Assembly: GCF_004959925.1 (NCBI RefSeq)
Contig: NZ_SPUW01000001.1
Span: forward strand, 1,488,001-1,552,000
DNA: 64,000 nucleotides
Source of the DNA: Pseudooceanicola onchidii
GTDB taxonomy: Bacteria; Pseudomonadota; Alphaproteobacteria; Rhodobacterales; Rhodobacteraceae
Reading direction: 5' to 3'
How positions within the stretch are numbered: the stretch's first letter is position 1; every line of letters begins with the position of its first letter. The position numbers were made by a program, and so were the translations under genes. The notes beneath the pieces are model-generated. The model was not told where the DNA came from. It was given only the letters and a program-made list of their open reading frames with translations, and made no database searches. This document shows, piece by piece, positions 35,536 through 44,257 of the stretch.

Positions 35536-36063
35536 TCAGGCGGACGTCTTCTTCCGCCGCAGCGCAGCCAAGCCGGCCAGCCCACCCACTAAAAGTGGAA
35601 GCCCTGCCGGCAGTGGGACTGCGGGAGTCGAGATCGTGACCGCGATCGATCCGGTATTGTCGGAATTGTTGGAATCCAAGTTCCAGAGCAGAAGTTCACC
35701 GTTGCCCCAAGCCGTGGTCGTGCCGCTGACCCCGAGGGCCATGAAGCTACCGCCAATGGATCCGACAAGCGTGCCGTAGGGCGCCGAGACGTCGACGTGG
35801 GTATGGTTACCGAAATCGCTGACGGCCAATCCGTCCGCATTGCCCTCACGCGGCGGCGGGTCGCTGCCCAAGCGCCAAAGGTCCGCGACATCGGTCCACC
35901 ACGAGAACGTGTCGCCCGTGTTCAGGATGAAACCGGTCGCAAACCCACTGCCTCCGCCCGTGGAGTTGGCGGCCGATTGCACGTCGAAGGTCGCTGAGGC
36001 TGCCATCCCAGCCACGGGCAGAACCGCGACGGTGACAGCAAGAAGATAGGGCCTAATATTCAT
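35536..36063 (-). CDS. VPLPA-CTERM sorting-domain surface/exopolymer protein with lectin-like domain
   Basis: A 175-aa secreted protein. It has a signal peptide (MNIRPYLLAVTVAVLPVAGM, cleavage near ASA). The extracellular domain (about 22-140) has GTLVGSIGGSFMALGVSG and WNLDSNNSDNTGSIAVTIS, which resemble PA-IL/LecA-like galactose-binding lectins with calcium-binding Asn/Asp. The C-terminus is a sorting signal: VPLPA, then a helix (GLPLLVGGLAGLAAL) and basic RRKK. Such signals are processed by exosortase D-type enzymes and often attach to exopolysaccharide systems. Start 36063 has AAAGGTG upstream. No exosortase gene is in the window. Confidence 0.85.
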   Translation of the reverse strand: MNIRPYLLAVTVAVLPVAGMAASATFDVQSAANSTGGGSGFATGFILNTGDTFSWWTDVADLWRLGSDPPPREGNADGLAVSDFGNHTHVDVSAPYGTLVGSIGGSFMALGVSGTTTAWGNGELLLWNLDSNNSDNTGSIAVTISTPAVPLPAGLPLLVGGLAGLAALRRKKTSA

Positions 36064-36196
36064 AAAAATCACCTTTCAAAACTCGTGAGCGTTTGAAGAT
36101 GATACCAGACGATCCGGTTTTCACAAACACCAGAAAGCGTTGAACGGATCCCGACAATGGTCTCGACAATCGTTGCCTATAGGATACGCTCATTGG

Positions 36197-36382
36197 ATGT
36201 CCAAGGTCATCAACCTCAACCGCTTCCGCAAGGAAAAGACCCGCGCCGACAAGCGCGCGAAAGGGGATGTCAATTCCGCGAAGTTTGGCCGGACCAAGGC
36301 TGAGAAGCAGCTGACCGAGGCGCAACGGGAAAAAGACGTGCGTAGCCTTGACGGGCACAAGCGCGATCGTGACGGCACATGA
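36197..36382 (+). CDS. DUF4169-family small basic protein
   Basis: A 61-aa very basic protein that begins MSKVINLNRFRKEKTRADKR and continues with AKFGRTKAEKQLTEAQREKD, a pattern matching DUF4169, which is widespread in Rhodobacterales. It is probably helical and may bind nucleic acid, but the function is unknown. The stop overlaps the next gene by four bases (ATGA), so the two are likely co-translated. The ribosome-binding site is weak. Confidence 0.82.
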   Translation: MSKVINLNRFRKEKTRADKRAKGDVNSAKFGRTKAEKQLTEAQREKDVRSLDGHKRDRDGT

Positions 36383-36594
36383 CCGCGCGACCGCAGAAAC
36401 GGTCGCTGACCCTGCATGGTCATCGCACCAGCGTATCCCTGGAAGAAACGTTCTGGAAAGCCTTCCGCGACATCGCGAAGGCGCGCGACATGCCGATCAA
36501 TGCCCTGGCGGCCGAGATCGACGAGGCGCGTGGGACGGACGCCGGATTGGCCTCGGCCATCCGGGTCTACATCCTTGATTACTATCGCAGATAG
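36379..36594 (+). CDS. Ribbon-helix-helix domain protein
   Basis: A 71-aa protein made of a single ribbon-helix-helix domain of the RHH_4 type: RSLTLHGHRTSVSLEETFWK gives the beta-strand, then AFRDIAKARDMPINALAAEI forms the helix. These dimers bind DNA or act as small adaptors; no target is known. It starts within the stop of the DUF4169 gene. The pair is short and could be mistaken for a toxin-antitoxin unit, but neither member resembles a known toxin. It is convergent with the DUF4167 gene and abuts it. Confidence 0.85.
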   Translation: MTARPQKRSLTLHGHRTSVSLEETFWKAFRDIAKARDMPINALAAEIDEARGTDAGLASAIRVYILDYYRR

Positions 36595-37167
36595 TTATTC
36601 GGCCGCGGCTGCGCTGCCGTCCGACGATCCGCCTTCGCCACCGTCACCTGCATCGCGCTTGGCGCGCGGCTTGCGGTTGTAGGTGCGCTTGGGCTTGGAC
36701 TTGGGCTCTTCCGCTGCGTCGGTCTTGCTTTCCGGCGTCTCGACCAGTCCGCTTTCCGTCTCGGCTTCGGCCACCTCGATGATGTCGGGCTGTTCGGACG
36801 ACCCGGGATCGGCAGGCGTGTCGGACGATGCGTTGTCCTGATCCTGACGGGCGCGGTCACGGTCGCGGTCGGCCTGACGCTTGCGGTTGTCGGCCTCCTG
36901 CTGTTCGCGCTGCTTGTCCTGATCCTTCTGCGCCGCACCCAGCATCCGAAGATAGTGTTCGGCGTGCTGCTGGAAGTTTTCGGTCGCAACACGGTCACCG
37001 GACAGCTGCGCATCGCGCGCCAGCTGGTTGTACTTGTCGATGATCTGCTGCGGGGTACCGCGCACCTTGCCTTCCGGACCGGAGCTGTCAAACACCCGGT
37101 TCACGATGTTTCCGACAGACCGGTTACGGTTCGACTTGTTGCGCGAACGTGATTTCGAAGATCTCAT
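36595..37167 (-). CDS. DUF4167 domain-containing protein
   Basis: A 190-aa protein with a conserved N-terminal DUF4167 domain (residues about 1-80: MRSSKSRSRNKSNRNRSVGN, then IVNRVFDSSGPEGKVRGTPQ and FQQHAEHYLRMLGAAQ). The long charged and disordered tail is rich in Gln, Arg, Asp and Glu. The basic start and the tail suggest RNA or ribosome association, which is a guess. It lies 222 bases after prmC on the same strand, where DUF4167 genes are usually found. Function unknown. Confidence 0.9.
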   Translation of the reverse strand: MRSSKSRSRNKSNRNRSVGNIVNRVFDSSGPEGKVRGTPQQIIDKYNQLARDAQLSGDRVATENFQQHAEHYLRMLGAAQKDQDKQREQQEADNRKRQADRDRDRARQDQDNASSDTPADPGSSEQPDIIEVAEAETESGLVETPESKTDAAEEPKSKPKRTYNRKPRAKRDAGDGGEGGSSDGSAAAAE

Positions 37168-37389
37168 GGGCCTCTGTTGAGCCTTGCTGATTGGGCTGTC
37201 GTTTGCGCTGGCCTGCGCTGAATTGCGCGGAGGCGGCGATCGACACTGTGGGCTTAACTGCCGTCGAGGGGGATACCTGCTGGCTTCCCGGCCTTGACTG
37301 TATACCGAATAACCACGTCGGCGCGGTCATTACAAGCAAAAACCGTCAAGATCGGGTTAAGGTCGCGGATCGGGGCCGTTTTCCACAGA

Positions 37390-38211
37390 TTACGCGGGCC
37401 TTTGCCCGGTGACGACACGGTCGCGCTGGTCGATGTCGCGATGCACCTGCACGGTGTCGAAACCGGCGGCGCGGAACAGATCGGCGACACCAGCCGCCTG
37501 CGTGGGCCCGATCTCGACCATCAGCCAACCGCCGGGCGTCAGATGTGCCATCACGTGACCGGCGATGATGCGATAGGCCCCCAGACCGTCCCCTTCGTCG
37601 GTCAGGGCCAGGCGCGGCTCCCACCGGGCGACCTCGGGCGCCAGGCCCGGCATCTCCTCCAGCGCGATATAGGGCGGGTTCGACACGATCAGATCGAACT
37701 GGCCGGTGACATGGGTGAACCAGTCCGACAGCCGCAGATCCAGCCGGTCCGCCACGCCGATCCGGTCGGCATTGCCCCGCGCCACCGTCAGCGCCGCGTC
37801 CGAGGCATCGACGGCCATCCCGGTGGCCGTTATCCGGTCGGCCAGCAGCGAAATCACGATGCAGCCCGTGCCGGTGCCCAGGTCCAGAACGCGATCAAAA
37901 GGCACCGCAAGCGCCTGTTCGACAAGGGTTTCGGTATCGGGACGCGGATCCAGCACATCGGGCGTGACGTCAAAGTCATGCCGCCAGAACGCGCGCCGTC
38001 CGGTGATCTGGCTGACCGGCTGGCGGTCGGCGCGCCGGGCAATGGCGTCGTCGAAGGCCGCCTGAGTCACGGCGTTCGGCGCGTCACGATCCTGCGAAGG
38101 CCCCGCCGCCTGCCCCAGAGCATAGGCCCAGTCGAAGAGCCGCCGCGCATCGCCGCGCGGATCAGCCACCCCGGCCTTGGTCAGACGGGCAACGGCATCG
38201 GAAAGGATCAC
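37390..38211 (-). CDS. prmC: Peptide chain release factor N5-glutamine methyltransferase PrmC
   Basis: PrmC methylates the Gln of the GGQ motif of release factors. The 273-aa protein has an N-terminal helical domain (residues 1-90), the SAM motif [18 protein letters not shown] near residue 118 and the catalytic NPPY in [15 protein letters not shown] near residue 185. The start codon overlaps the prfA stop by four bases, so enzyme and substrate (RF1) are co-translated. The length and motifs are ordinary for the family. Confidence 0.97.
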   Translation of the reverse strand: MILSDAVARLTKAGVADPRGDARRLFDWAYALGQAAGPSQDRDAPNAVTQAAFDDAIARRADRQPVSQITGRRAFWRHDFDVTPDVLDPRPDTETLVEQALAVPFDRVLDLGTGTGCIVISLLADRITATGMAVDASDAALTVARGNADRIGVADRLDLRLSDWFTHVTGQFDLIVSNPPYIALEEMPGLAPEVARWEPRLALTDEGDGLGAYRIIAGHVMAHLTPGGWLMVEIGPTQAAGVADLFRAAGFDTVQVHRDIDQRDRVVTGQRPA

Positions 38212-39257
38212 CCCTCCATCTCCGCCAGCAGCGCGGCCTGATGATCGGCGATGAGCGCATCGATCACCTCGTCCAGATCGCCCTGCATCACCTGGTCCAG
38301 CCGATAGAGCGTCAGGTTGATCCGGTGGTCGGTCAGCCGCCCCTGCGGAAAGTTGTAGGTCCGGATGCGTTCGCTACGGTCCCCCGATCCGACCTGCGCC
38401 TTGCGGTCCGCCGCGCGCGCGTCCGCCGCCCGCTGGCGTTCCATGTCGAACAGCCGCGTCTTCAGCACCTGCATGGCAATGGCGCGGTTCTGGTGCTGCG
38501 ATTTCTCGGATGACGTCACGACCAGCCCCGTGGGCAGGTGGGTGATCCGCACCGCCGAGTCGGTCGTGTTGACGTGCTGGCCACCCGCGCCGGACGACCG
38601 CATGGTGTCGATCCGCAGGTCGTTCGGGTCGATGTGAATGTCGACGTCCTCGGCCTCGGGCAGGACGGCGACCGTCGCGGCCGAGGTATGAATGCGCCCG
38701 CCGCTTTCGGTTTCCGGCACGCGCTGAACCCGGTGCACACCGGATTCGAACTTGAGCCGCGCAAAGACGTTGTCGCCCTGGATATTGCCGACGACCTCCT
38801 TGATGCCGCCAAGCTCGGTCTCGGTTATCTCGACGATCTGGAACTTCCAGCCGCGCGCCTCGCAATAACGTTGGTACATCCGCAGCAGATCGCCCGCGAA
38901 AAGCGCCGCTTCGTCCCCGCCTGTTCCGGGCCGGATCTCGATCATCGCAGGGCGGCTGTCGGCGGCGTCGCGCGGCAGCAGGGCCAGCTGCACGGCGTGT
39001 TCGAGGTCGGGCAGATCTTTCGACAGCTGCGCGACCTCTTCTTCAGCCAGGTCCCGCATTTCGGGGTCCTTCAGCAGCGCCCGCGCCTCGTCCAGCGCCT
39101 GCGCGGCCTCCTGCCAGGTCGTGATCGCGCCGACCACGGGTCGCAGCTCGGCATATTCGCGCGACAGGGCCGCGAAATCGCCGCCCCCTTCGGCCATCCG
39201 GGCCTCGAGATATTCGAACCTTTGGGTGATCTGGGACAGGCGGTCAGGCGAAATCAT
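38208..39257 (-). CDS. prfA: Peptide chain release factor 1
   Basis: RF1 recognises UAA and UAG and releases the finished chain. The 349-aa protein has the GGQ peptidyl-hydrolysis motif in [17 protein letters not shown] near residue 230. The codon-recognition tripeptide region is [17 protein letters not shown] near residue 190, with PET in place of the E. coli PAT. The Gln in GGQ is the PrmC target. It leads the prfA-prmC operon and is divergent from a small secreted-protein gene. Confidence 0.98.
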   Translation of the reverse strand: MISPDRLSQITQRFEYLEARMAEGGGDFAALSREYAELRPVVGAITTWQEAAQALDEARALLKDPEMRDLAEEEVAQLSKDLPDLEHAVQLALLPRDAADSRPAMIEIRPGTGGDEAALFAGDLLRMYQRYCEARGWKFQIVEITETELGGIKEVVGNIQGDNVFARLKFESGVHRVQRVPETESGGRIHTSAATVAVLPEAEDVDIHIDPNDLRIDTMRSSGAGGQHVNTTDSAVRITHLPTGLVVTSSEKSQHQNRAIAMQVLKTRLFDMERQRAADARAADRKAQVGSGDRSERIRTYNFPQGRLTDHRINLTLYRLDQVMQGDLDEVIDALIADHQAALLAEMEG

Positions 39258-39331
39258 GGCTTTCCATTTCCTATCCGCCGAGATTGGTCAAGACCGTTGG
39301 TCGAACGGGCGCGCCGTGGTAGTATCGTGCC

Positions 39332-39607
39332 ATGAAGCGCGCGGTGATCATTCTTGCCCTGCTTCCGGGGCCGCTGTTGGCCGATGGCAACATCGGCGGC
39401 AAGACCATCGACTGCTACTGCACCGACAAGACCGGGTCCCGCGTCGAACTTGGCGAAACCATCTGCCTTGAAGTCGACGGCCGCATGTTCATGGCCCAGT
39501 GCCAGATGTCGCTGAATGTGCCGATGTGGCGCGAGATGCAGGAAGGTTGCGCCACATCCGATATCCGGCCCCTGATGACCCCGAGACCCGGGGCCATCAA
39601 GAGCTGA
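39332..39607 (+). CDS. Small secreted cysteine-containing protein, unknown
   Basis: A 91-aa protein with a short signal peptide (MKRAVIILALLPGPLLADG). The mature part has Cys in DCYCTDKTGSR, TICLEVDG, AQCQMSL and GCATSD, five in total, suggesting disulfides or metal binding in the periplasm. I recall homologues as uncharacterised proteins of Rhodobacterales but cannot name a family. The gene is divergent from prfA (74 bases between starts) and its stop nearly abuts the end of the convergent Crp/Fnr gene. Confidence 0.75.
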   Translation: MKRAVIILALLPGPLLADGNIGGKTIDCYCTDKTGSRVELGETICLEVDGRMFMAQCQMSLNVPMWREMQEGCATSDIRPLMTPRPGAIKS

Positions 39608-39610
39608 GGG

Positions 39611-40411
39611 TCAGATCCCGTTGCTGGTGGCGCGCGACGGGAACCACGAGGTATCCAGATCGTCATATCGGTTCTGGTAATCCACCATCTCGCGCAGCTG
39701 GTTCGGCTGCAGGATCCGGACGTAGGGGCGTTCGATCTCGATCAGCCCGTCCTCGGTGAAGGACCGCAGCAGGCGGTTCACATAGACCTTGGTCAGGCCA
39801 AGCACTTCGGCGATATCGACCTGGCGCAGCGGCAGGCGGAAACGTCGGCCGAGGTTGGGGTTCGTGATCTGCAGGCGTTCGTGCACGTCCAGAAGGAAGT
39901 GCGCCATACGCTGGCGCGCGTCCCCTGCCCCCATCATGGCCAGCCGGTCCTTCAGCGTGATCTGGTCCAGGCCAGAGATCGCCATGAACAGTGCGGCAAG
40001 GCGCGGGGACCGGGCATAGACCGCCGTCACGTGATCCTTCGGAAACGGGCAGACAACGCCATCGGTGACCATACGCACGTCATAGGGCGCGGATTTCACA
40101 CCCAGGCCGGGCAGGCCGATGACCTCACCGGGCAGATAGACGCGGACGGTCTGCGCCCGGTCGTTGCTGGGGCGCGACGACGCGATCGCCCAACCTTCCT
40201 TGAGCACGAACAGATCCTCGATCTGCGCATTCTGCCGCATGACGGCGCCGCCCTTGACGACGCGACGTTCGGTTTCTTCCATCCGCGCAATGAACTTCAT
40301 CTCATCAGCATCAAGCTCCGCATAGCGGTTCAGACGGCTGGCAAAGCAGCTCATCTTTTCCGCTTCGGCGCGGGACAGACTGGTGTCGATATTCGGGTTC
40401 GATTGTTGCAT
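39611..40411 (-). CDS. Crp/Fnr-family transcriptional regulator
   Basis: A 266-aa regulator with an N-terminal cyclic-nucleotide-binding-type barrel (residues about 30-150) and a C-terminal Crp-type helix-turn-helix (about 180-240: LPLRQVDIAEVLGLTKVYVN, then RLLRSFTEDGLIEI). It has no N-terminal cysteine cluster (only Cys in MSCF, plus VVCPF), so it is not an oxygen-sensing FNR. The effector is unknown. The 5' region is uncertain: the best Shine-Dalgarno, GGAGG, is 17 bases before the ATG at 40411. It is preceded by about 490 bases without a gene. Confidence 0.88.
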   Translation of the reverse strand: MQQSNPNIDTSLSRAEAEKMSCFASRLNRYAELDADEMKFIARMEETERRVVKGGAVMRQNAQIEDLFVLKEGWAIASSRPSNDRAQTVRVYLPGEVIGLPGLGVKSAPYDVRMVTDGVVCPFPKDHVTAVYARSPRLAALFMAISGLDQITLKDRLAMMGAGDARQRMAHFLLDVHERLQITNPNLGRRFRLPLRQVDIAEVLGLTKVYVNRLLRSFTEDGLIEIERPYVRILQPNQLREMVDYQNRYDDLDTSWFPSRATSNGI

Positions 40412-40905
40412 AGCTACGCCCCCGGGCGCCTCCGTTCTCGCGATGGTTGTTAAACCAGATAACTCTTATGACGGATCACGGTTCCGGGTGACGCCCCGGA
40501 CAGGCCCCGTCGACACATTCCTGCAACAGGGGCGAACCCACTGGTGCGGCGCGGGAAAACCGACGCACGGGGCGTGCGGAAAAAAGATGCAGCATCGTCA
40601 TTCTGAATGGGGGGACCTGTCGCGTTTTGCCTTGGATTTCGGCCAAGTCTAGGCAGGCGAAACACCTGCGCAAACGAAAGCGCGCGTCAACTTCACGGCG
40701 TCACGCCAGAATCTGCGGCAAAATCCACTTGGTTTAACAAACCAGCGATATTCCGCTGCGTGCCTTGGGGTCACTCAACCTCAGGGTTAACGCGGATCGA
40801 AATCTTGGTTAAACGCATAAATACCACGACCTCGCCCCAATCCGACGGTAATTTCGCCAAAAGACGCGATTAACCATGATTGAAATCGAGCAGGAAGACC
40901 AAACC
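40412..40905. other. 494-bp gap with dyads and TTAA half-sites, no gene recognised
   Basis: The region holds a perfect inverted repeat, TGGTTT-AAC-AAACCA, at 40730-40744, and TTAA-containing half-sites at 40450, 40787, 40809 and 40870. A hairpin CTTGG-ATTTCGG-CCAAG lies at 40631-40647. No pair of half-sites has the seven-base spacing of a full CtrA site. It is probably the regulatory region of the Crp/Fnr gene and of the small gene at 40906. Possible reading frames here have poor ribosome-binding sites and unusual composition, so I call none. Confidence 0.4.
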
Positions 40906-41139
40906 ATGGATAACGCCATCCGGCACAGCACGGAACTTTCCGGACGTCGCCGCCGTCTTTTCGACCTTCTGCGGACCGGAGAGTTCGCGACCACCCCCCT
41001 GGATACGGAGACGCCGCAGGACACTGCGCCGCTGCCGAAAGCCCGGACCGCCGCGACCGACGCGCGCATCCAAGCACCCGCCGACCTGACGCACCTGCAG
41101 TTTCTTGCCTCGGAAAGCCTGATCTTCCGCGATCGTTAA
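40906..41139 (+). CDS. Small hypothetical protein
   Basis: A 77-aa protein starting [20 protein letters not shown], with an AGGAAG ribosome-binding site eight bases before the ATG at 40906; an upstream in-frame ATG at 40876 has none. It has a basic Arg-rich segment, a Pro/Thr-rich middle and a hydrophobic C-terminus ([14 protein letters not shown]). I do not recognise a family. Its last codon overlaps the convergent rlmE end by four bases. The ribosome-binding site and normal codon use support a real gene; the function is unknown. Confidence 0.6.
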   Translation: MDNAIRHSTELSGRRRRLFDLLRTGEFATTPLDTETPQDTAPLPKARTAATDARIQAPADLTHLQFLASESLIFRDR

Positions 41140-41852
41140 CCGCGATAGCCCGTCGCGACGACGAATTTTTCGGAACTGTCCTTGCGCGACGAGGGTGGTT
41201 TGAAGTTCGCTACCTTGTCGAACTTCTGCTTCAATAGCTTCTGAAGCTCGCCTTCCGCCCCGCCGGCCAGCACTTTCGCGACGAAGGTTCCGCCCGGTGC
41301 CAGCACGTCGAAGGCAAAATAGGCCGCCCTTTCACACAATGAGATGATGCGCAGGTGGTCCGTCTGCTTGTGACCCGAGGACGCCGCCGCCATGTCCGAC
41401 ATCACGACGTCGGCCTCACCGCCCAGCCATTCCTTGACCAGCTCGTCCGCATCGTCGGCCATGAAGTCCAGCTGGTGAACTTCGGCCCCCGGCAGCGCGT
41501 CGACCTCTTGCAGGTCGACACCGATGATCCGGCCCACGGCCTTGCCCTTCTTCTCGCCAAGCGCATTGATCCGTGGCACCGCCACCTGCAGCCAGCCGCC
41601 GGGCGCACAGCCCAGGTCGACCACACGCGCGCCCGGAACAAGGAACCGGTACTTGTCGTCGATCTCCATGATCTTGAAGGCCGCACGGCCGCGATAGCCC
41701 TCGGCCTGCGCGCGGGCGACATAGGGATCGTTCAGTTGGCGCTGCAGCCACCGGGTCGACGACAGCTTGCGCCCCCGTGCGGTCTTCACCTTCACGGTCA
41801 GGTCGCGCTGTCCGCGCCCCGAGGTGTTCTTGCCGGTCGGTTTCTTTGCCAC
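41136..41852 (-). CDS. rlmE: 23S rRNA (uridine-2552) 2'-O-methyltransferase RlmE
   Basis: RlmE (FtsJ/RrmJ) methylates U2552 in the A-loop of 23S rRNA during 50S assembly. The 238-aa protein starts with GTG at 41852, with AAAGGG six bases upstream. Motif I is [16 protein letters not shown] near residue 65. The catalytic set is spread over [12 protein letters not shown] (Lys), [14 protein letters not shown] (Asp) and [13 protein letters not shown] (Lys). The N-terminus is basic ([13 protein letters not shown]). It shares the strand with the ppx/gppA gene beyond the dienelactone hydrolase gene, which lies between them on the other strand. Confidence 0.95.
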   Translation of the reverse strand: MAKKPTGKNTSGRGQRDLTVKVKTARGRKLSSTRWLQRQLNDPYVARAQAEGYRGRAAFKIMEIDDKYRFLVPGARVVDLGCAPGGWLQVAVPRINALGEKKGKAVGRIIGVDLQEVDALPGAEVHQLDFMADDADELVKEWLGGEADVVMSDMAAASSGHKQTDHLRIISLCERAAYFAFDVLAPGGTFVAKVLAGGAEGELQKLLKQKFDKVANFKPPSSRKDSSEKFVVATGYRG

Positions 41853-42004
41853 ATCAGACCCTTTCGATTGGCCAACCCCATAGCGAAAGCCCCGCTCCGG
41901 CTCAAGCATCGCGCGCCCCGCGCCTGTGACGGAAACGTGAGCACGTGCTGCCCCGGCGCGAGGCTAGTCTGATCGCGCCAGCGCCACGAGGGGGAGAACC
42001 GGCC

Positions 42005-42886
42005 ATGACCAGATTGACCGCAAAAGATTTCGCGCCCGAGATACTCGAGCTTTACGATTACTACGCCCACGGCATGATCACCAAGCGCGAGTTCCTGGAA
42101 CGGGCCGGCAAATACGCCGTCGGCACCATGACCGCCGCCGCCCTGCTCAGCTCGATGAGCCCGAACTACGCGCTGGCCGAACAGGTCAGCTTCAACGATC
42201 CCGACATCACCGCCGAATGGATCACCTACGACTCGCCCAATGGCAACGGCGCCGTGCGCGGCTATCTGGTGCGTCCGACGGCTAAAGAAAACGCACCGGG
42301 CGTGGTGGTCGTGCACGAAAACCGTGGGCTGAACCCCTATATTCAGGATGTCGCACGACGCGTGGCCAAGGCGGGCTTCATTGCGCTGGCCCCGGACGGG
42401 CTGACCTCGGTCGGGGGCTATCCGGGCAACGACGAACAGGGGCGCGAGCTTCAGAAGCAGGTCGATCCGACGCTGCTGATGAACGACTTCTTCGCCGCCG
42501 TCGAATTTCTGATGGGCCATGACAGCGTGACCGGCAAGGTCGGCATTACCGGGTTCTGCTACGGCGGTGGCGTGTCGAATGCCGCCGCGGTGGCCTATCC
42601 GGAACTGGGCGCTGCCGTGCCCTTCTATGGCCGCCAGCCCCGGGCCGAGGATGTCGCGAAGATCCAGGCGCCGATCCTGCTGCACTATGCCGAGCTTGAT
42701 ACCCGGATCAACGAAGGCTGGCCCGCCTATGAGGCCGCGCTGAAGGCCGAGGGCAAGACCTATGAGGCGCACATCTACCCCGGCGCGAACCACGGGTTTC
42801 ACAACGATTCGACCCCGCGCTACGACGATGCGGCGGCCCAGCTTGCCTGGGACCGGACGATCGACTGGTTCCGGACCTACCTGTGA
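42005..42886 (+). CDS. Dienelactone hydrolase family protein with Tat-like signal
   Basis: A 293-aa alpha/beta hydrolase. The nucleophile is Cys in GFCYGGGVSN near residue 183; the acid is in YAELDTRIN near residue 226 and the His in GANHGFHND near residue 258, a Cys-Asp-His triad as in dienelactone hydrolase. The N-terminal region TKREFLERAGKYAVGTMTAA, then LLSSMSPNYALAEQ, looks like a Tat signal with KR in place of the usual RR, so export is possible but uncertain. GAGGGGGAGAACC precedes the ATG. It lies between rlmE and ppx/gppA in the opposite orientation. The substrate is unknown. Confidence 0.88.
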   Translation: MTRLTAKDFAPEILELYDYYAHGMITKREFLERAGKYAVGTMTAAALLSSMSPNYALAEQVSFNDPDITAEWITYDSPNGNGAVRGYLVRPTAKENAPGVVVVHENRGLNPYIQDVARRVAKAGFIALAPDGLTSVGGYPGNDEQGRELQKQVDPTLLMNDFFAAVEFLMGHDSVTGKVGITGFCYGGGVSNAAAVAYPELGAAVPFYGRQPRAEDVAKIQAPILLHYAELDTRINEGWPAYEAALKAEGKTYEAHIYPGANHGFHNDSTPRYDDAAAQLAWDRTIDWFRTYL

Positions 42887-42890
42887 CGGG

Positions 42891-44003
42891 TCAGAATGGC
42901 GTGTCTTCCAGCACGCCGTGCGCCGACATCTGCGCGTAAAGCAGCCCTTCGCGCAGGCCCCGGTCGGCCACCGACAGGCGGTCGGTCGGCCAGCACCGCA
43001 GCAACGCCTGAAGGATCGCCGCGCCCGACATGATCAGGGTCTGGCGGTCCTGTCCGATCCGGGGATCCTTGCGGCGGCCCTCGGGCCCAAGCTGCAGGTA
43101 ATCGCGGATCACCCGGTCGATCTGATCGCTGGTCATGCGCAGCCCGTCCACCTTGGTCCGGTCATAGCGCTTCAGCCCCAAATGCGACGCGGCCACGGTG
43201 GTGACGGTGCCCGAGGTGCCGATGATCTGGAACCCCTCGCGCGCCTGTTCGTCCCGGTAAGGCGCGAATTCGGCAAGGTTTTCTTCAAAGAACCAGGACA
43301 TGAGCGCAAACCGGGCGGTGTCGTCGCGCACGTCGCGGAACTGATCACGCAGCGTCGCCACGCCAAGCGGCACGGAAATCCAGTCGACGACCTTGGCGGC
43401 GGGAAACGGGCTCTCGGGCGGATGGAACCCCGAATGCAGCCGCATGATCGCCCGGGGCCGTTCGCGCCGCGGCACCGCCGTCAGGTCGATCCAGACCAGT
43501 TCGGTCGAACCGCCGCCGATATCCACGACCAAAAGCTGATCGGTCTTGGTCGACACCAGCGGCGCACAGGAAATGACCGCCAGCCGCGCCTCTTCCTCGG
43601 GCAGGATGATTTCAAGCCGCAGGCCGGTCTCACGTTCGACCTGTTCGATGAACTTGCCCGCGTTGCCGGCCCGACGGCAGGCCTCGGTCGCGACAAGCCG
43701 CATGTGGCGGACCTGGTGCCGTTTCAGTTTCTGCTGACAGACCCGCAACGCCTGAATGGTGCGCCCCATGGACGATCGCGACAATTGTCCCGACCGTTCC
43801 AATCCTGCGCCCAACTGGACAGACTTGGAAAAGCTGTCCACGACGTGGAATTGACTGCCCTTCGGTTGGGCAATCAGCATGCGGCACGAATTCGTGCCTA
43901 GATCCAGCGCCGCATACAGTTCGGCGGGATCCGGGGTTGAGGAAGCGGGGCTCTCTACCGGTTTCGGGAAAGCGCCTGATCCTTTGGGACGCCTGGGCGC
44001 CAT
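42891..44003 (-). CDS. Ppx/GppA exopolyphosphatase/guanosine pentaphosphatase family protein
   Basis: A 370-aa ASKHA-fold phosphatase. Motifs are LYAALDLGTNSCRMLIA near residue 30, VATEACRRAGN near residue 105, LLVVDIGGGSTELVWID near residue 160, with the DIGGGST phosphate loop, and IGTSGTVTTVAASHLGL near residue 270. Members hydrolyse polyphosphate or pppGpp; the two activities cannot be separated by sequence. AGGAGGG precedes the ATG at 44003. It would precede rlmE on the same strand but for the intervening dienelactone hydrolase gene. It is divergent from the one-carbon operon. Confidence 0.93.
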   Translation of the reverse strand: MAPRRPKGSGAFPKPVESPASSTPDPAELYAALDLGTNSCRMLIAQPKGSQFHVVDSFSKSVQLGAGLERSGQLSRSSMGRTIQALRVCQQKLKRHQVRHMRLVATEACRRAGNAGKFIEQVERETGLRLEIILPEEEARLAVISCAPLVSTKTDQLLVVDIGGGSTELVWIDLTAVPRRERPRAIMRLHSGFHPPESPFPAAKVVDWISVPLGVATLRDQFRDVRDDTARFALMSWFFEENLAEFAPYRDEQAREGFQIIGTSGTVTTVAASHLGLKRYDRTKVDGLRMTSDQIDRVIRDYLQLGPEGRRKDPRIGQDRQTLIMSGAAILQALLRCWPTDRLSVADRGLREGLLYAQMSAHGVLEDTPF

Positions 44004-44257
44004 GGTCGCGCCCTCCTATACGTGTTGATAAACAAACTATGTCACACAGTGGGTTCGTGCAAGCCTCCGCCTGGCGTCAGCACCCCGAATACCCGCGCTT
44101 GCATGTGTCAGGTGCTGTGCCGGATCCGCCGCCGGGTCGCGTCACCGCCCCGCCGCCCTGCCCCCACGTCGCGTGCGGAATACAGGATGTCGAAAACGAC
44201 CTCACGCGGGGGCTTCGGCTTTCGTATGAACAAGATCACGACGACAGAGGAACGCCC

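Noticed and set aside
36197-36594. Toxin-antitoxin module
   Set aside because: One member has an RHH fold as many antitoxins do, but the partner matches DUF4169 and precedes it; no toxin fold is evident.
44004-44257. Cobalamin or SAH riboswitch before the corrinoid methyltransferase operon
   Set aside because: I looked for the B12 box and the conserved SAH core and found neither.
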